The position numbers were made by a program, and so were the translations under genes. This document shows positions 25,460 to 34,441 of a DNA stretch of 64,000 nucleotides, piece by piece. This DNA is from Paraburkholderia phenazinium (lineage in GTDB: Bacteria > Pseudomonadota > Gammaproteobacteria > Burkholderiales > Burkholderiaceae). Every line of letters begins with the position of its first letter. Within the stretch, counting starts at the first letter, position 1. The stretch is taken from NCBI RefSeq assembly GCF_900142845.1, contig NZ_FSRU01000002.1, positions 2,604,001 to 2,668,000 on the forward strand, read 5' to 3'. The notes beneath the pieces are model-generated. The model made no database searches, had not been told where the DNA came from, and saw nothing but the letters and a program-made list of their open reading frames with translations.

Positions 25460-26020
25460 ATGCCGACACCTCCCAAAAAAGTCGTTGTCCTCGACCGCGA
25501 CGGCGTGATCAACGTCGACTCCGACGCGTTCATCAAGTCGCCGGACGAGTGGGTCGCGCTGCCCGGCAGTCTCGAGGCGATCGCGCGGCTGAATCAGGCC
25601 GGCTATCGCGTCGCGATCGCGACGAACCAGTCGGGCATCGGGCGTGGTCTGTTCGACATGAACGCGCTCAACGCGATGCATCTGAAGATGCACCGCATGG
25701 TCGCGGCAGTCGGCGGCCGCATCGACGCCGTGTTCTTCTGCCCGCACACGGCCGAAGATCACTGCGAGTGTCGCAAGCCGAAGCCCGGCATGCTGAAGAT
25801 GATCGTCGAGCGTTTCGAAGCGGATCCGTACAAGACACCGCTGGTGGGCGACTCGCTGCGCGACCTGCAGGCAGGTGCGGCGCTCGGCTTCCCGGCGCAT
25901 CTGGTGTTGACCGGCAAGGGCCGCAAGACGCTCGCCGCGGGCGGCCTGCCTGAAGGCACCAAGGTCCACGACGACCTGCGCGCCTTCGCGCTCGACTTTC
26001 TCTCCACAGAACAAGATTGA
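25460..26020 (+). CDS. gmhB: D-glycero-beta-D-manno-heptose-1,7-bisphosphate 7-phosphatase
   Basis: 186 aa. HAD-family phosphatase that removes the 7-phosphate in ADP-heptose synthesis for the LPS inner core. The nucleophile motif VVLDRDGVINVDSD (Asp12, Asp14), the ATNQSGIGRG loop, and the zinc-binding cluster CPHTAEDHCECRKPKPGM are visible; the zinc loop separates GmhB from histidinol phosphatases only in context. It lies 51 nt after glyS and 40 nt before plsC. Confidence 0.95.
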   Translation: MPTPPKKVVVLDRDGVINVDSDAFIKSPDEWVALPGSLEAIARLNQAGYRVAIATNQSGIGRGLFDMNALNAMHLKMHRMVAAVGGRIDAVFFCPHTAEDHCECRKPKPGMLKMIVERFEADPYKTPLVGDSLRDLQAGAALGFPAHLVLTGKGRKTLAAGGLPEGTKVHDDLRAFALDFLSTEQD

Positions 26021-26060
26021 CGCGGCCCGCGCGCGTCCTTAACCCTGACCTCCCCCGCCG

Positions 26061-26819
26061 ATGCGCTTCCTCCGTTCGCTGTTGCTGCTGATCTACCTGG
26101 TGGTCTACACGATCCCCTACGCGATCGCCTGCTTCCTCGCCTTCCCCTTCATGCGCGCCGAACGCCGCTACTGGATGGCGGCCGGCTGGTGTTCATCGAC
26201 ACTCGCGGTGGTGCGCCGGCTCAACGGCATCGACTACCGCATCGAAGGTTTCGAGAATCTGCCTGACGGCCCGGCCGTGCTGCTCTCCAAACACCAATCG
26301 GCCTGGGAGACGCTCGCGTTCCCCGCCCTGATGCCGCGGCCGCTGTGCTACGTGTTCAAGCGCGAACTGCTGTACGTGCCGTTTTTCGGCTGGGCGCTCG
26401 GCTTGCTGAAGATGGTCCACATCAACCGCAAGGACGGCAAGTACGCGTTCGAATCCGTCATCAAGCAAGGCAAGGCGCGCATGGAAGAAGGCGCCTGGGT
26501 CATCATGTTTCCGGAAGGTACCCGCACACGCACCGGCACGCAGGGCAAGTACAAAACCGGCGGCGCGCGCTTCGCCGTGGCCACCGGTGCGCCCGTGGTG
26601 CCGATCGCGCACAACGCAGGGCGCGTATGGCCGCGCAACTCGTTTCTCAAATATGCGGGTATAGTCACAGTGTCGATCGGCAAGCCGATCGACACGAAGG
26701 GGCTCACACCCGATGAAGTGAACACGCGCGTCGAAACGTGGATCGAAGCCGAGATGCGTCGCATTGATCCTGCCGCCTATCGTGCTGCGGATAGCACGCC
26801 CGCCGCCGCCCGAATCTGA
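26061..26819 (+). CDS. plsC: 1-acyl-sn-glycerol-3-phosphate acyltransferase
   Basis: 252 aa. Inner-membrane acyltransferase that makes phosphatidic acid from lysophosphatidic acid. An N-terminal hydrophobic helix (SLLLLIYLVVYTIPYAIAC) is followed by the acyltransferase blocks: SKHQSAWETLAFP, then FFGWALGLLKMVHINRKDG, then MFPEGTRTRTG and APVVPIAHN. The catalytic box is HX4E rather than the textbook HX4D; this is seen in a subset of the family and probably active. It follows gmhB in the usual betaproteobacterial order. Confidence 0.93.
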   Translation: MRFLRSLLLLIYLVVYTIPYAIACFLAFPFMRAERRYWMAAGWCSSTLAVVRRLNGIDYRIEGFENLPDGPAVLLSKHQSAWETLAFPALMPRPLCYVFKRELLYVPFFGWALGLLKMVHINRKDGKYAFESVIKQGKARMEEGAWVIMFPEGTRTRTGTQGKYKTGGARFAVATGAPVVPIAHNAGRVWPRNSFLKYAGIVTVSIGKPIDTKGLTPDEVNTRVETWIEAEMRRIDPAAYRAADSTPAAARI

Positions 26820-26879
26820 CGCGCCCACGACCTCGCTGGCGTTGTTACGCCAGCGCGTATTGCGCGAAGCCGAAAACCG

Positions 26880-27743
26880 ATGCAGAAGTCTCCTACGCCG
26901 CAGCCCGCTGCGGCGCTCGATAGCCGGCAACTCGATCTGCCGCTCTTCGCCGAGCCGGCAATCCCGCCGTCCACGCCGCCTTCATCGCAGAAGCCGGACG
27001 CGGCCCGCGCGCCCGACGGCTCGAAATTGCGCAGCCTGACGCTCGGCACGCAAACCCTTCATTACCAGCTCAAACGTTCGTCACGCCGCTCGATCGGTTT
27101 TGCGATCGACAGCAGCGGGCTGATGATCACCGCACCACGTTGGGTCACGCTGGCGGACATCGAGACCGCCATCAGCGAGAAGCAGCGCTGGATCTTCACG
27201 AAGCTGATCGAATGGCAAACCCGTGTCGAGCAGCGCGCGCTGCCGCGCGTCGACTGGAAGGACGGCGCCCAGGTGCCGTATCTCGGCCAGCCGGTCCGCG
27301 TCACACTGGGCGCGCCGCGCGGCACGCTCGCGTTCGATGCCGCACAAGCCGCACTCGCCCTGCCGTTGCCGCTGCAAGCCGATCCGCAGCAGATCAAGGA
27401 TCGCGTGCAGGGTTGGCTGCAAGGCGAAGCCAAGCGCCTGTTCGGTGAGCGCCTAGCGATTTACGCGGAGAAGCTGGGGGTGAATTATCGCGCCTATGCG
27501 CTGTCGTCAGCGGCCACGCGTTGGGGCAGTTGTTCGAGCGACGGCAAGATCCGCCTCAACTGGCGGCTGATTCACTTCCCGCTGTCGATCATCGATTACG
27601 TCGTCGCGCACGAACTCGCACATCTGCGCGAGATGAATCACAGCCCGCGTTTCTGGCAGACGGTCGAATCGATCTTTCCGGAATTCCGCGAAGCGCGGCA
27701 GACGCTCAAGCATCATCCGCCCGAGTTGTTGCCGACCTTGTGA
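26880..27743 (+). CDS. YgjP-like (DUF45, SprT-related) zinc metallopeptidase
   Basis: 287 aa, cytoplasmic. The C-terminal domain shows RWGSCSSDGKIRLNWRLI and the zinc motif YVVAHELAHLREMNHSPRFW (HExxH plus the third His), typical of the YgjP/WSS-like group. The N-terminal 60 residues are Pro/Ala-rich and poorly conserved. It starts at ATG 26880, 60 nt after plsC, and closes the glyQ-led run before a strong terminator. Its substrate is unknown. Confidence 0.9.
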   Translation: MQKSPTPQPAAALDSRQLDLPLFAEPAIPPSTPPSSQKPDAARAPDGSKLRSLTLGTQTLHYQLKRSSRRSIGFAIDSSGLMITAPRWVTLADIETAISEKQRWIFTKLIEWQTRVEQRALPRVDWKDGAQVPYLGQPVRVTLGAPRGTLAFDAAQAALALPLPLQADPQQIKDRVQGWLQGEAKRLFGERLAIYAEKLGVNYRAYALSSAATRWGSCSSDGKIRLNWRLIHFPLSIIDYVVAHELAHLREMNHSPRFWQTVESIFPEFREARQTLKHHPPELLPTL

Positions 27744-27764
27744 GGCCAAAGCGGTGCATGAAGC

Positions 27765-27797
27765 AAAAAAAGCGTCTTGTGAAAAGACGCTTTTTTT
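27765..27797. terminator. Bidirectional intrinsic terminator
   Basis: A7 then GCGTCTT (27772-27778), loop GTGAA, AAGACGC (27784-27790) and T7. The symmetrical A and T tracts let it serve both the metallopeptidase gene on the plus strand and the NTF2-like gene on the minus strand, which converge here. Confidence 0.93.
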
Positions 27798-27808
27798 CGC
27801 CATGCCGC

Positions 27809-28207
27809 TCACTCCGTGCAGAAGGTTTCCTGCAGATGCCGCCACTGCACCTTGCCGTGCGCGTCCATTTCCAGCACCGCAGTGGAGCGCCGCAGATTGC
27901 GACGCGCCTCACCGTCCGACTGCCGTTCGTGATACGTCACGACCGCGCCGCCCGGATACTGCGTAACGATTGTGCTGTCGGTGATCTGGATGGCGAAGTC
28001 CGGCCGCTGCCCGCCATGCTGCGCGAAAATCTCGCGCAGCGTCGGCCAGTCCAGCGTTCCACCGTTCGGCAGGATCATCGAGAAATGCGGCGCAAAATGC
28101 GCCATCAAACGATCGAGCGCACCCGCTTGCGCCGCGCCGCTGTACCACGCCTCAACCTCGGCGTTGACGGCCTGGATTTCTTCGAAGTAGGGATTCGCGT
28201 CACTCAT
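27809..28207 (-). CDS. NTF2-like (SnoaL/DUF4440 type) protein
   Basis: 132 aa, cytoplasmic. It has the cone-shaped NTF2-like fold pattern: a helical start (FEEIQAVNAEVEAWYSGAAQ), then FAPHFSMILPNGGTLDWPTL and beta strands ending VQWRHLQETF. Members include enzymes and binding proteins of unknown ligand. It is 61 nt downstream of gloA on the same strand and may be in its transcript. No catalytic claim can be made. Confidence 0.82.
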   Translation of the reverse strand: MSDANPYFEEIQAVNAEVEAWYSGAAQAGALDRLMAHFAPHFSMILPNGGTLDWPTLREIFAQHGGQRPDFAIQITDSTIVTQYPGGAVVTYHERQSDGEARRNLRRSTAVLEMDAHGKVQWRHLQETFCTE

Positions 28208-28268
28208 CGCTCATGTCCGTGATTGCCGCCGGCGAAAACCATCGCAGCGCGCACCGCGCTCGCGAAGG

Positions 28269-28655
28269 TTATTTTTTCTTCTGGATGAATTCGATCTTGT
28301 AGCCGTCCGGATCGGTCACGAACGCGATCACGGTGGTGCCGTGCTTCATCGGACCTGCCTCGCGTACAACCGTACCGCCTTGCGCCTTGATCTTGTCGCA
28401 GGCGGCGTAGGCGTCTTCGACCTCCACGGCAAGGTGGCCGAAGCCGGTGCCGAGATCGTACGATTCGGTGTCCCAGTTGTGCGTGAGTTCGAGGACGGTG
28501 CCGTCGCTCTCGTCCTCATAGCCGACGAAGGCCAGCGTGAACTTGCCTTCCGGATAGTCGTGGCGGCGCAGCAATTTCATGCCGAGCAATTCGGTGTAGA
28601 ACTTGATGGAACGGTCCAGGTTGCCCACCCGGAGCATGGTGTGTAGAAGGCGCAT
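28269..28655 (-). CDS. gloA: Lactoylglutathione lyase (glyoxalase I)
   Basis: 128 aa. Converts the methylglyoxal-glutathione hemithioacetal to S-lactoylglutathione. The four metal ligands are all present at the positions known for bacterial GloA: His5, Glu56, His74 and Glu122. [20 protein letters not shown] is the usual opening, and the short length fits the nickel-dependent bacterial type. Confidence 0.96.
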   Translation of the reverse strand: MRLLHTMLRVGNLDRSIKFYTELLGMKLLRRHDYPEGKFTLAFVGYEDESDGTVLELTHNWDTESYDLGTGFGHLAVEVEDAYAACDKIKAQGGTVVREAGPMKHGTTVIAFVTDPDGYKIEFIQKKK

Positions 28656-28767
28656 CGTGTACTCCCCGTTGCTTGATGTCGAGGACGTAAATGTACCCGG
28701 AATCGCTCAACATTGCTGGCAGCCCGACGGGTTCACCGGCCCGTCGGGCGCTTGCGCAACCGCGCTG

Positions 28768-30438
28768 TCAGGTGGATTTGCGCGCCTCGTCGCGCAACAT
28801 GCGCCGCAAGATCTTGCCGACGTTGGTCTTCGGCAACTCCGTGCGAAACGCAATGAACCTGGGCCGCTTGTAACCGGTGAGCTGTTCCTTGCAGAAAGCG
28901 AAAATGTCCGTTTCAGTCAGATCTGGATCGCGCTTGACGATGAAGAGCTTGACCACTTCGCCCGCCAGTTCGTCCGGCACACCGACCGCAACCACTTCGA
29001 ACACGCCCGGATGTCTGGCCACCACGTCCTCGATCTCATTCGGGTAGACGTTGAAGCCCGACACCAGAATCATGTCCTTCTTGCGATCGACGATCTTCAC
29101 GAAGCCGGCTTCGTCCATCACCCCGACGTCGCCCGATTTGAAGAAGCCATCCGGCGTCATGGCGCGCGCGGTTTCGTCGGGGCGATTCCAGTAGCCGGCC
29201 ATCACCTGCGGACCGCGAATGCAGATTTCACCGGGCTGGCCGAGCGGCAACTCGTTGCCGGCGTCGTCGCGAATCGATATCTCCGTGGACGGCAGCGGCA
29301 AGCCGACCGTGCCGCTGAACGACGTGGCCGTGGGCAGGTTGGTGGTGGCGCATGGCGAGGTCTCCGACAGCCCGTACCCTTCGACAATCGGCACACCCGT
29401 CGCCGCTTGCCAGCGTTGCGCGACCGCTTGCTGCACCGCCATGCCACCACCCGTGCTCTGCACCAGCTTCGAGAAGTCGAGGGTGGCAAACGCCGGGTCG
29501 TTGAGCAGCGCGTTGTACATCGTGTTCACGCCGGGAAACGAATTGATCGCGTAGCCGCGCAGCGTCTCGATCATGCCGGAGATGTCGCGCGGATTCGGAA
29601 TCAGGACACCCATGCCACCGCAACGCATCGTCAGCAAGGCACAGACGGTCAAGCCGAAGATGTGGTACAGCGGCAGCGCGACAGCGGTGATGTACTGGCC
29701 GATATCGCTGCGATGACGGTAAGCCGGCTCGCGCCACACCTCGGATTGCACGATGTTGGCAACCAGATTGCGATGCAGCAATGTCGCGCCCTTCGACACG
29801 CCTGTCGTGCCGCCCGTGTACTGCAGCACGGCGACCTCGTCAGCGGCGATCCGCACCGGCGTGAAGCCCGCTTCGGCGCCGCGAACGAAGGCGTCGGCCA
29901 GGCTCACGCGAGAGGGCGAGGGCGACGCGCCTTCGCCGACCGCCGGGTCGTCAGCAAGACATAGCACCGCCCCCATCATCTCGTCAATCGATGTCACCAC
30001 CACATGCCGCACTGCCGTACGCGCCTGCACGGCTTGCAAAGCGGCCGTGAACGTGTCGAGTATGACAATCGCCTCGGCCCCGCTATCGTTCAACTGATGT
30101 TCGAGTTCGCGCGGCGTGTAAAGCGGATTCACGTTCACCACGACATAACCCGCGCGCAGAATCCCCGCGATCGCCACCGGATACTGCAGCAGGTTCGGCA
30201 GCATCACGGCAATCCGCGTGCCGCGCGCGAGACCCTGCGCCTGAAACCAGCCCGCGAGGTAGCGCGACTGGCCGTCGAGTTCCGCGTAGCTCAGCTCACG
30301 CCCCATGCAGACGAAAGCGCGGGCCGCCGCGTGCTCGCGAAAGCTGCGCTCGAGCAGATCCGCGACGGAGCCGATTTGCGTCGTATCGATCTCCGTCGGC
30401 ACGCCAGGCGGATAGGACTTCAACCAGATCTTTTCCAT
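28768..30438 (-). CDS. fadD: Long-chain acyl-CoA synthetase (AMP-forming)
   Basis: 556 aa. Activates fatty acids to acyl-CoA using ATP. Adenylate-forming motifs are visible: YTGGTTGVSKGATLLHRNL (P-loop), VEGYGLSETSP, FKSGDVGVMDEAGFVKIVDR followed by KKDMI, and PKTNVGKILRR near the end with the catalytic Lys. The start is ATG 30438, with AAGGAGG 10 nt upstream; ATG 30447 is an alternative. It begins 34 nt after the alkylsulfatase stop on the same strand, so the two are probably co-transcribed, and it could then activate the fatty acid made from the released alcohol. Confidence 0.94.
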   Translation of the reverse strand: MEKIWLKSYPPGVPTEIDTTQIGSVADLLERSFREHAAARAFVCMGRELSYAELDGQSRYLAGWFQAQGLARGTRIAVMLPNLLQYPVAIAGILRAGYVVVNVNPLYTPRELEHQLNDSGAEAIVILDTFTAALQAVQARTAVRHVVVTSIDEMMGAVLCLADDPAVGEGASPSPSRVSLADAFVRGAEAGFTPVRIAADEVAVLQYTGGTTGVSKGATLLHRNLVANIVQSEVWREPAYRHRSDIGQYITAVALPLYHIFGLTVCALLTMRCGGMGVLIPNPRDISGMIETLRGYAINSFPGVNTMYNALLNDPAFATLDFSKLVQSTGGGMAVQQAVAQRWQAATGVPIVEGYGLSETSPCATTNLPTATSFSGTVGLPLPSTEISIRDDAGNELPLGQPGEICIRGPQVMAGYWNRPDETARAMTPDGFFKSGDVGVMDEAGFVKIVDRKKDMILVSGFNVYPNEIEDVVARHPGVFEVVAVGVPDELAGEVVKLFIVKRDPDLTETDIFAFCKEQLTGYKRPRFIAFRTELPKTNVGKILRRMLRDEARKST

Positions 30439-30472
30439 CTCCTCCATCCCTCCTTGTGCAGGTTCGCGGAAA

Positions 30473-32293
30473 CTAGCGGCCCGCGAGCGCCGGCATGCGC
30501 CGCGCCGGCCGGTCGAAACTGTCGAAGAATGCACGCAATTGCTCGCGCGTGCCGCGTTCCAGCGCAATCGCACCGCTTTCGAGGCCAGCCGGCAACTGCG
30601 CGGCGATATCGCGCAGCAGTCCATACAAAGTTGCCGTGTCGAGCGCGAGTTGCAGATCCGCTGTCGCCGGCGCCCGCTCATGGACCTGCAACACGCCGCG
30701 GCGCAGTTCGAGCGCGTAGGCCTCGTCGCGATCGGCAATGCGGAACACCAGTGTGGCATGCAGATCGGCGCAGCGGGCCGGATCGATGCACACGCTGAAG
30801 CGCTGGAACACATTGCGCAACGGCTGGGCGCGCAACACGTCGGTGGACGCCAGGCTCGCGCTGCCCGCAAACGGTAGATCCTCGTAGGCGCGTTCGAGTT
30901 CACGCGCCGCGCTCAGGTACCAGTTGCGCCAGTTGGTGTTCTCCGTACGATAGCCCAGTTCGCGCAGCGCCTCGGCCTTGATGCTGCGGGCGTCGGCATC
31001 GTCGATGTCGAGCCGCACCAGCAACGTCGCCAGTTCGGCGGCCCAGCGCCAGTCGCCATCGCCGAGCGCGACCCGCGCGGCGGCGCGCACCGTGTCCGTG
31101 CCGCCCATCATCTCGACCGTGCGGCGCGCGCGTTCGCCGCGCGGCAACGGATCGAGCGAGGCCGGATCGCCGTCGAACCAGCCGAGTTGCCCCGAATACA
31201 CCTGACGCACCGAATGCTTCACCGTACCGTAGTACTCGCCGAGCCACGCATGCTGCGCGAGATGCGGCGGCAAGGCGGGAATCGCTTCCGCGAGTTCGTC
31301 CGGCGTCATGCCGAAGTTCATGTGGCGAATCGTCTGATCGTGGATGAACTGGATAGCGTCGCGATACACCGTCAGCACCTCCGCGACCGCCGTGGCGCCC
31401 GACACCGGCCGGCCGTGCGCCGGCACCATGTGGACGGCGCCGAAGCCGCGCATCATGTCGATGGTCTGGTACCAGCGCACCGGATCGCGATAGCGCGTGC
31501 CACGCAGCGTATGGACGTTCGCGAGACACTCGCCCTGGATCACTTCCGCCGACAGCAGCACACCGAGATCCGGCAGCCACATCACGATCTCGTCGTCCGC
31601 TTCGGACGGCGCGTAGCGGAACTGGAAGCGCACGCCGGCCAATTCGATATCGAGCGCGTCGTCGAACACACGCGTGGGCGCGAAGAAGCTCGCCGGCTCG
31701 GCGATCAGCACCGGCCCGATCCCGGCGTTGACCTTGCCGGTCGCGCCGGCGGGCAGCAGCGTACCGAAGCTGTACGCGGAACGGGTGGCGAGAATCGGCG
31801 CGACCAGGTTGGCGTTGTTGATCACGGTGTCCATCAGCGTGCGGTGGGCGATGATCTCGACCCGCCCCGCTTCGAGCGCGGCTTCGTCGACGAAAGCGCG
31901 CACGCCGCCGGTGTGATCCGTGTGGTTATGCGTGTAGACCACTGCCTTCACCGGCAATCCGGCGTGACGCGGATCGATCGCACAAAAGTCTTCGTAGATG
32001 CGCTTCGCCGCCGACACCGCTTCCGTTGCATCCACCACCACGATGCCGTCGTCGCCGACCACGAAGATGATGTTCGCGATCGCGTAGCCCACCGCGCAAT
32101 ACACCCGTTCGGCCACGCGGTAGATGCGCTGCGCCATCCGGCGCGAGTGTTCCGTGAGACGCGGCGGCACCGTCGGCGCGGCAATCGCGAAGGCGAGATT
32201 GACGCCGGCATCGAAGGCGACGTCAAGCGGCTCGCCGACATGCGGCGCATCGAAGGCAGGATTGCGAACAGTCGCGGGGCAACAACGGGTCAT
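30473..32293 (-). CDS. Alkylsulfatase of the SdsA metallo-beta-lactamase family
   Basis: 606 aa. The metallo-beta-lactamase domain has THNHTDHTGG at 121-130 (dinuclear zinc motif), further ligands in SEADDEIVMWLPD, and HMVPAHGRPVSG. It is followed by an alkylsulfatase dimerisation domain and an SCP2-like C-terminal domain (about 490-600) that binds the alkyl chain. Such enzymes hydrolyse primary alkyl sulfates such as SDS to the alcohol and sulfate. Unlike secreted SdsA1, no signal peptide is visible at this N terminus, so it is probably cytoplasmic. A TetR gene lies upstream and fadD lies downstream. Confidence 0.88.
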   Translation of the reverse strand: MTRCCPATVRNPAFDAPHVGEPLDVAFDAGVNLAFAIAAPTVPPRLTEHSRRMAQRIYRVAERVYCAVGYAIANIIFVVGDDGIVVVDATEAVSAAKRIYEDFCAIDPRHAGLPVKAVVYTHNHTDHTGGVRAFVDEAALEAGRVEIIAHRTLMDTVINNANLVAPILATRSAYSFGTLLPAGATGKVNAGIGPVLIAEPASFFAPTRVFDDALDIELAGVRFQFRYAPSEADDEIVMWLPDLGVLLSAEVIQGECLANVHTLRGTRYRDPVRWYQTIDMMRGFGAVHMVPAHGRPVSGATAVAEVLTVYRDAIQFIHDQTIRHMNFGMTPDELAEAIPALPPHLAQHAWLGEYYGTVKHSVRQVYSGQLGWFDGDPASLDPLPRGERARRTVEMMGGTDTVRAAARVALGDGDWRWAAELATLLVRLDIDDADARSIKAEALRELGYRTENTNWRNWYLSAARELERAYEDLPFAGSASLASTDVLRAQPLRNVFQRFSVCIDPARCADLHATLVFRIADRDEAYALELRRGVLQVHERAPATADLQLALDTATLYGLLRDIAAQLPAGLESGAIALERGTREQLRAFFDSFDRPARRMPALAGR

Positions 32294-32352
32294 GCAGTGT
32301 CTCCTCGAAGAAAGCTGGCCGCGTCGATCGGCAGCCGGCCTTTAAAAATCGG

Positions 32353-32374
32353 AAACGGAATTCTTATTCCGTTT
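32353..32374. promoter_or_regulatory. 22-bp palindrome upstream of the alkylsulfatase gene
   Basis: AAACGGAAT-TCTT-ATTCCGTTT, a perfect 9+4+9 inverted repeat in the 95-bp gap between the TetR gene stop and the sulfatase start. TetR operators have this form. A T6 run on the plus strand also makes it look like a terminator for plus-strand transcripts, but no plus-strand gene ends here. A dual role as tetR terminator is possible. Confidence 0.55.
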
Positions 32375-32388
32375 TTTGCTTAAAAAAA

Positions 32389-33069
32389 TCAGCCGCCGGG
32401 CAGCCCGAGGCAGCGGCGAAATGCCGTCTGCAGCCACGGACGCAAGCGGCGGCTCGCGAGCGACAACGGCCCCGGATCGTTGAGGATGCTGTTCACCAGC
32501 AGGCCATTGATCATCTGGACCGACGCGCGCACTTCGAAGTCGAGCGCCGCCGCTTGCGAAGCGGGCGCACCGCGCGCCGCAAGCAGGGCATCGACGAGGC
32601 GCGGCGCGAGCAGCGCCAGCACTTCGCGATTGGCCTCCTTGGCCGCGTCCCAGCTCGGCTTGAGCTGCGAGGAGCGCAGCAGCGAGGCGTGATAAAGCCC
32701 GCGATTGCGCCGGAACACCAGCACGTAGAAGGCCACCACAGCGTCGGCGAGCGCGCCGGCATCGTTGGAGCGCCACACCGGATCGCGCACGAGAATCTCG
32801 CGCACGTAGTCAAGCCCTTCGGCCATCACCCGGTCCTGCACCACCTCGAAAAAGGCATCCTTGTTGTCGAAGCGGCGGTAGAACGCACCAATCGAAGTGC
32901 CCGCGCGTTCGACGATATCGTTGATGGACAGATCGTCGAGATTGCCGCTCGCCTCGATCAACTCACGCCCGGCTTGCAGCATGTTCGCGAGGCCGACCTG
33001 ACTGCGGGTCTGACGCGGTGCCGCGATGGCGGAGGAGGATTCGCGCTTGCGAAGAGGCGTGCTTGTCAT
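32389..33069 (-). CDS. TetR-family transcriptional regulator
   Basis: 226 aa. The N-terminal DNA-binding domain is clear: QVGLANMLQAGRELIEASGN, then LSINDIVERAGTSIGAFYRR, FDNKDAFF. The helical ligand-binding domain follows. The gene lies directly upstream of the alkylsulfatase on the same strand, and a 22-bp palindrome separates them; it is the likely repressor of the sulfatase-fadD unit, perhaps responding to an alkyl compound. No signal for its own regulation is evident. Confidence 0.9.
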   Translation of the reverse strand: MTSTPLRKRESSSAIAAPRQTRSQVGLANMLQAGRELIEASGNLDDLSINDIVERAGTSIGAFYRRFDNKDAFFEVVQDRVMAEGLDYVREILVRDPVWRSNDAGALADAVVAFYVLVFRRNRGLYHASLLRSSQLKPSWDAAKEANREVLALLAPRLVDALLAARGAPASQAAALDFEVRASVQMINGLLVNSILNDPGPLSLASRRLRPWLQTAFRRCLGLPGG

Positions 33070-33269
33070 GCGGCTTTCAACATCGTGTCAAGGCTGAGGG
33101 GCGCGGTGCGCGCTATTCGGGCTGCCGGCTGAGGCAAACGCAGGACAGGCCCGGGCGCAATTCGCAATTCAAGGCAAGGCTGCGGCAAAGCAAAACCCAA
33201 ACCCGCAACCTCAAAATCGGAATCTGGATTCCGGATCGTCGTGGATCAGCCTGGCTTTGTCAACCGCAC

Positions 33270-34235
33270 TCAGGGTAAATCCTGAATCGGCGCGTCGGCA
33301 TGCAACAGGTGCTGTGCTGCGCGATTGGCCTCGGCCATGATCTGCTCGGTCAGCGCCAGCGCCGAACTGGCCGCGGGCGACGGTGTGCGCTCCGCGAGGT
33401 ACACGAGCGCGAATTCGAGGCTCAGCTTCGGCGGGTTGGTCAGCGGGATGCGCGCCAGCCGTCGCATCTCGAGATCGCGCCGCACCGACGAACCGGTGGC
33501 GAACAACACGGCATCCGTCTGCGCCACGACGTCCTTCAGTACGGCGACGTCGTTGCACTCCACCTGCAACGGAATCTGCTCGTGAGCGCGGTATTTCAGC
33601 AAGCGATGCAGCGCGTCCTTCATGAACGCGGGCAACGTCACCGACACCAGCGGAAAGTCGCGCAAGGCCGCAAGCGGCACGGCCCCGCGTGCCAGCAGCG
33701 GGTGTCCGGGGCGTGCAAACCACGCGCCGTCGTGGCGCGGCAAGCGCTGCAGCGTGACATCCGGCGTCACGGGCGGCACCCGGCGGTCCGTCACCAGGAA
33801 GTCGATCTGCTCCGCGCGCAGCTTGCCGATCAGCGCGTCGCCCTCGCCCAGTTCGATCGAGACTTTGATCTTCGGAAAGCGCCGCGAAAACTCCACCAGC
33901 AGATCGGGCAGCAGCACGACCGCCGGATAGGGACCGAGTCCGATGCGCACCTCGCCAAGTTCATGGGCCTTAAGCAGTTCGACGTCGCGAAACAGGCAGC
34001 GCGTCTCGAACAGCACACGGCGCGCCCGCTCGACCAGCAGCCGCCCGGCCGCGGTCATCGCCACGCCGCGCGCGGCGCGGTCGAACAGCTTCATGCCCAG
34101 TTCGTCTTCCAGCGCCTGAATGCTGCGGCTAAGCGCGGGCTGGCTCAGATGGACACGCTCAGCGGCGCGCGCGAAGCTGCCCTCTTCCGCCAGCGCAATC
34201 AGGTGGGTGAGTCGGCGTGAATTGATCTCATGCAT
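33270..34235 (-). CDS. LysR-family transcriptional regulator
   Basis: 321 aa. The helix-turn-helix EEGSFARAAERVHLSQPALS and following SIQALEDELGMKLFDRAARG are followed by a LysR substrate-binding domain. ATG 34235 is taken as start; the frame also has a TTG at 34244. It is divergent from the MFS transporter at 34442, its likely target. It ends about 200 nt downstream of (beyond) the TetR gene start and has no link to it. Confidence 0.91.
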   Translation of the reverse strand: MHEINSRRLTHLIALAEEGSFARAAERVHLSQPALSRSIQALEDELGMKLFDRAARGVAMTAAGRLLVERARRVLFETRCLFRDVELLKAHELGEVRIGLGPYPAVVLLPDLLVEFSRRFPKIKVSIELGEGDALIGKLRAEQIDFLVTDRRVPPVTPDVTLQRLPRHDGAWFARPGHPLLARGAVPLAALRDFPLVSVTLPAFMKDALHRLLKYRAHEQIPLQVECNDVAVLKDVVAQTDAVLFATGSSVRRDLEMRRLARIPLTNPPKLSLEFALVYLAERTPSPAASSALALTEQIMAEANRAAQHLLHADAPIQDLP

Positions 34236-34441
34236 GTTTTGCAAGGTTCCAATAACCAGATTGCACTTGAATAATTCCCTTATACCACCTCAAATGGGCG
34301 AACATTTGCCTATGCCGGACGGCAGCACGACCGCAAAGGTCGCACAAAACCAATTCAGGAGACAGGGTTTGCTCATCTCGCCGTACCTCGCAGTGCACGC
34401 CCGCGGCGCGCCGTCATCCCGGGCACCCTCAGGAGTATTGA

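Noticed and set aside
30439..30903. N-terminal extension of the fadD frame
   Set aside because: The extra residues are a shadow of the alkylsulfatase 3' end; a strong ribosome binding site supports the start at 30438.
32353..32380. The palindrome plus T6 considered as a plain terminator for a plus-strand gene
   Set aside because: No plus-strand gene ends there; the site is better placed as an operator before the sulfatase gene.
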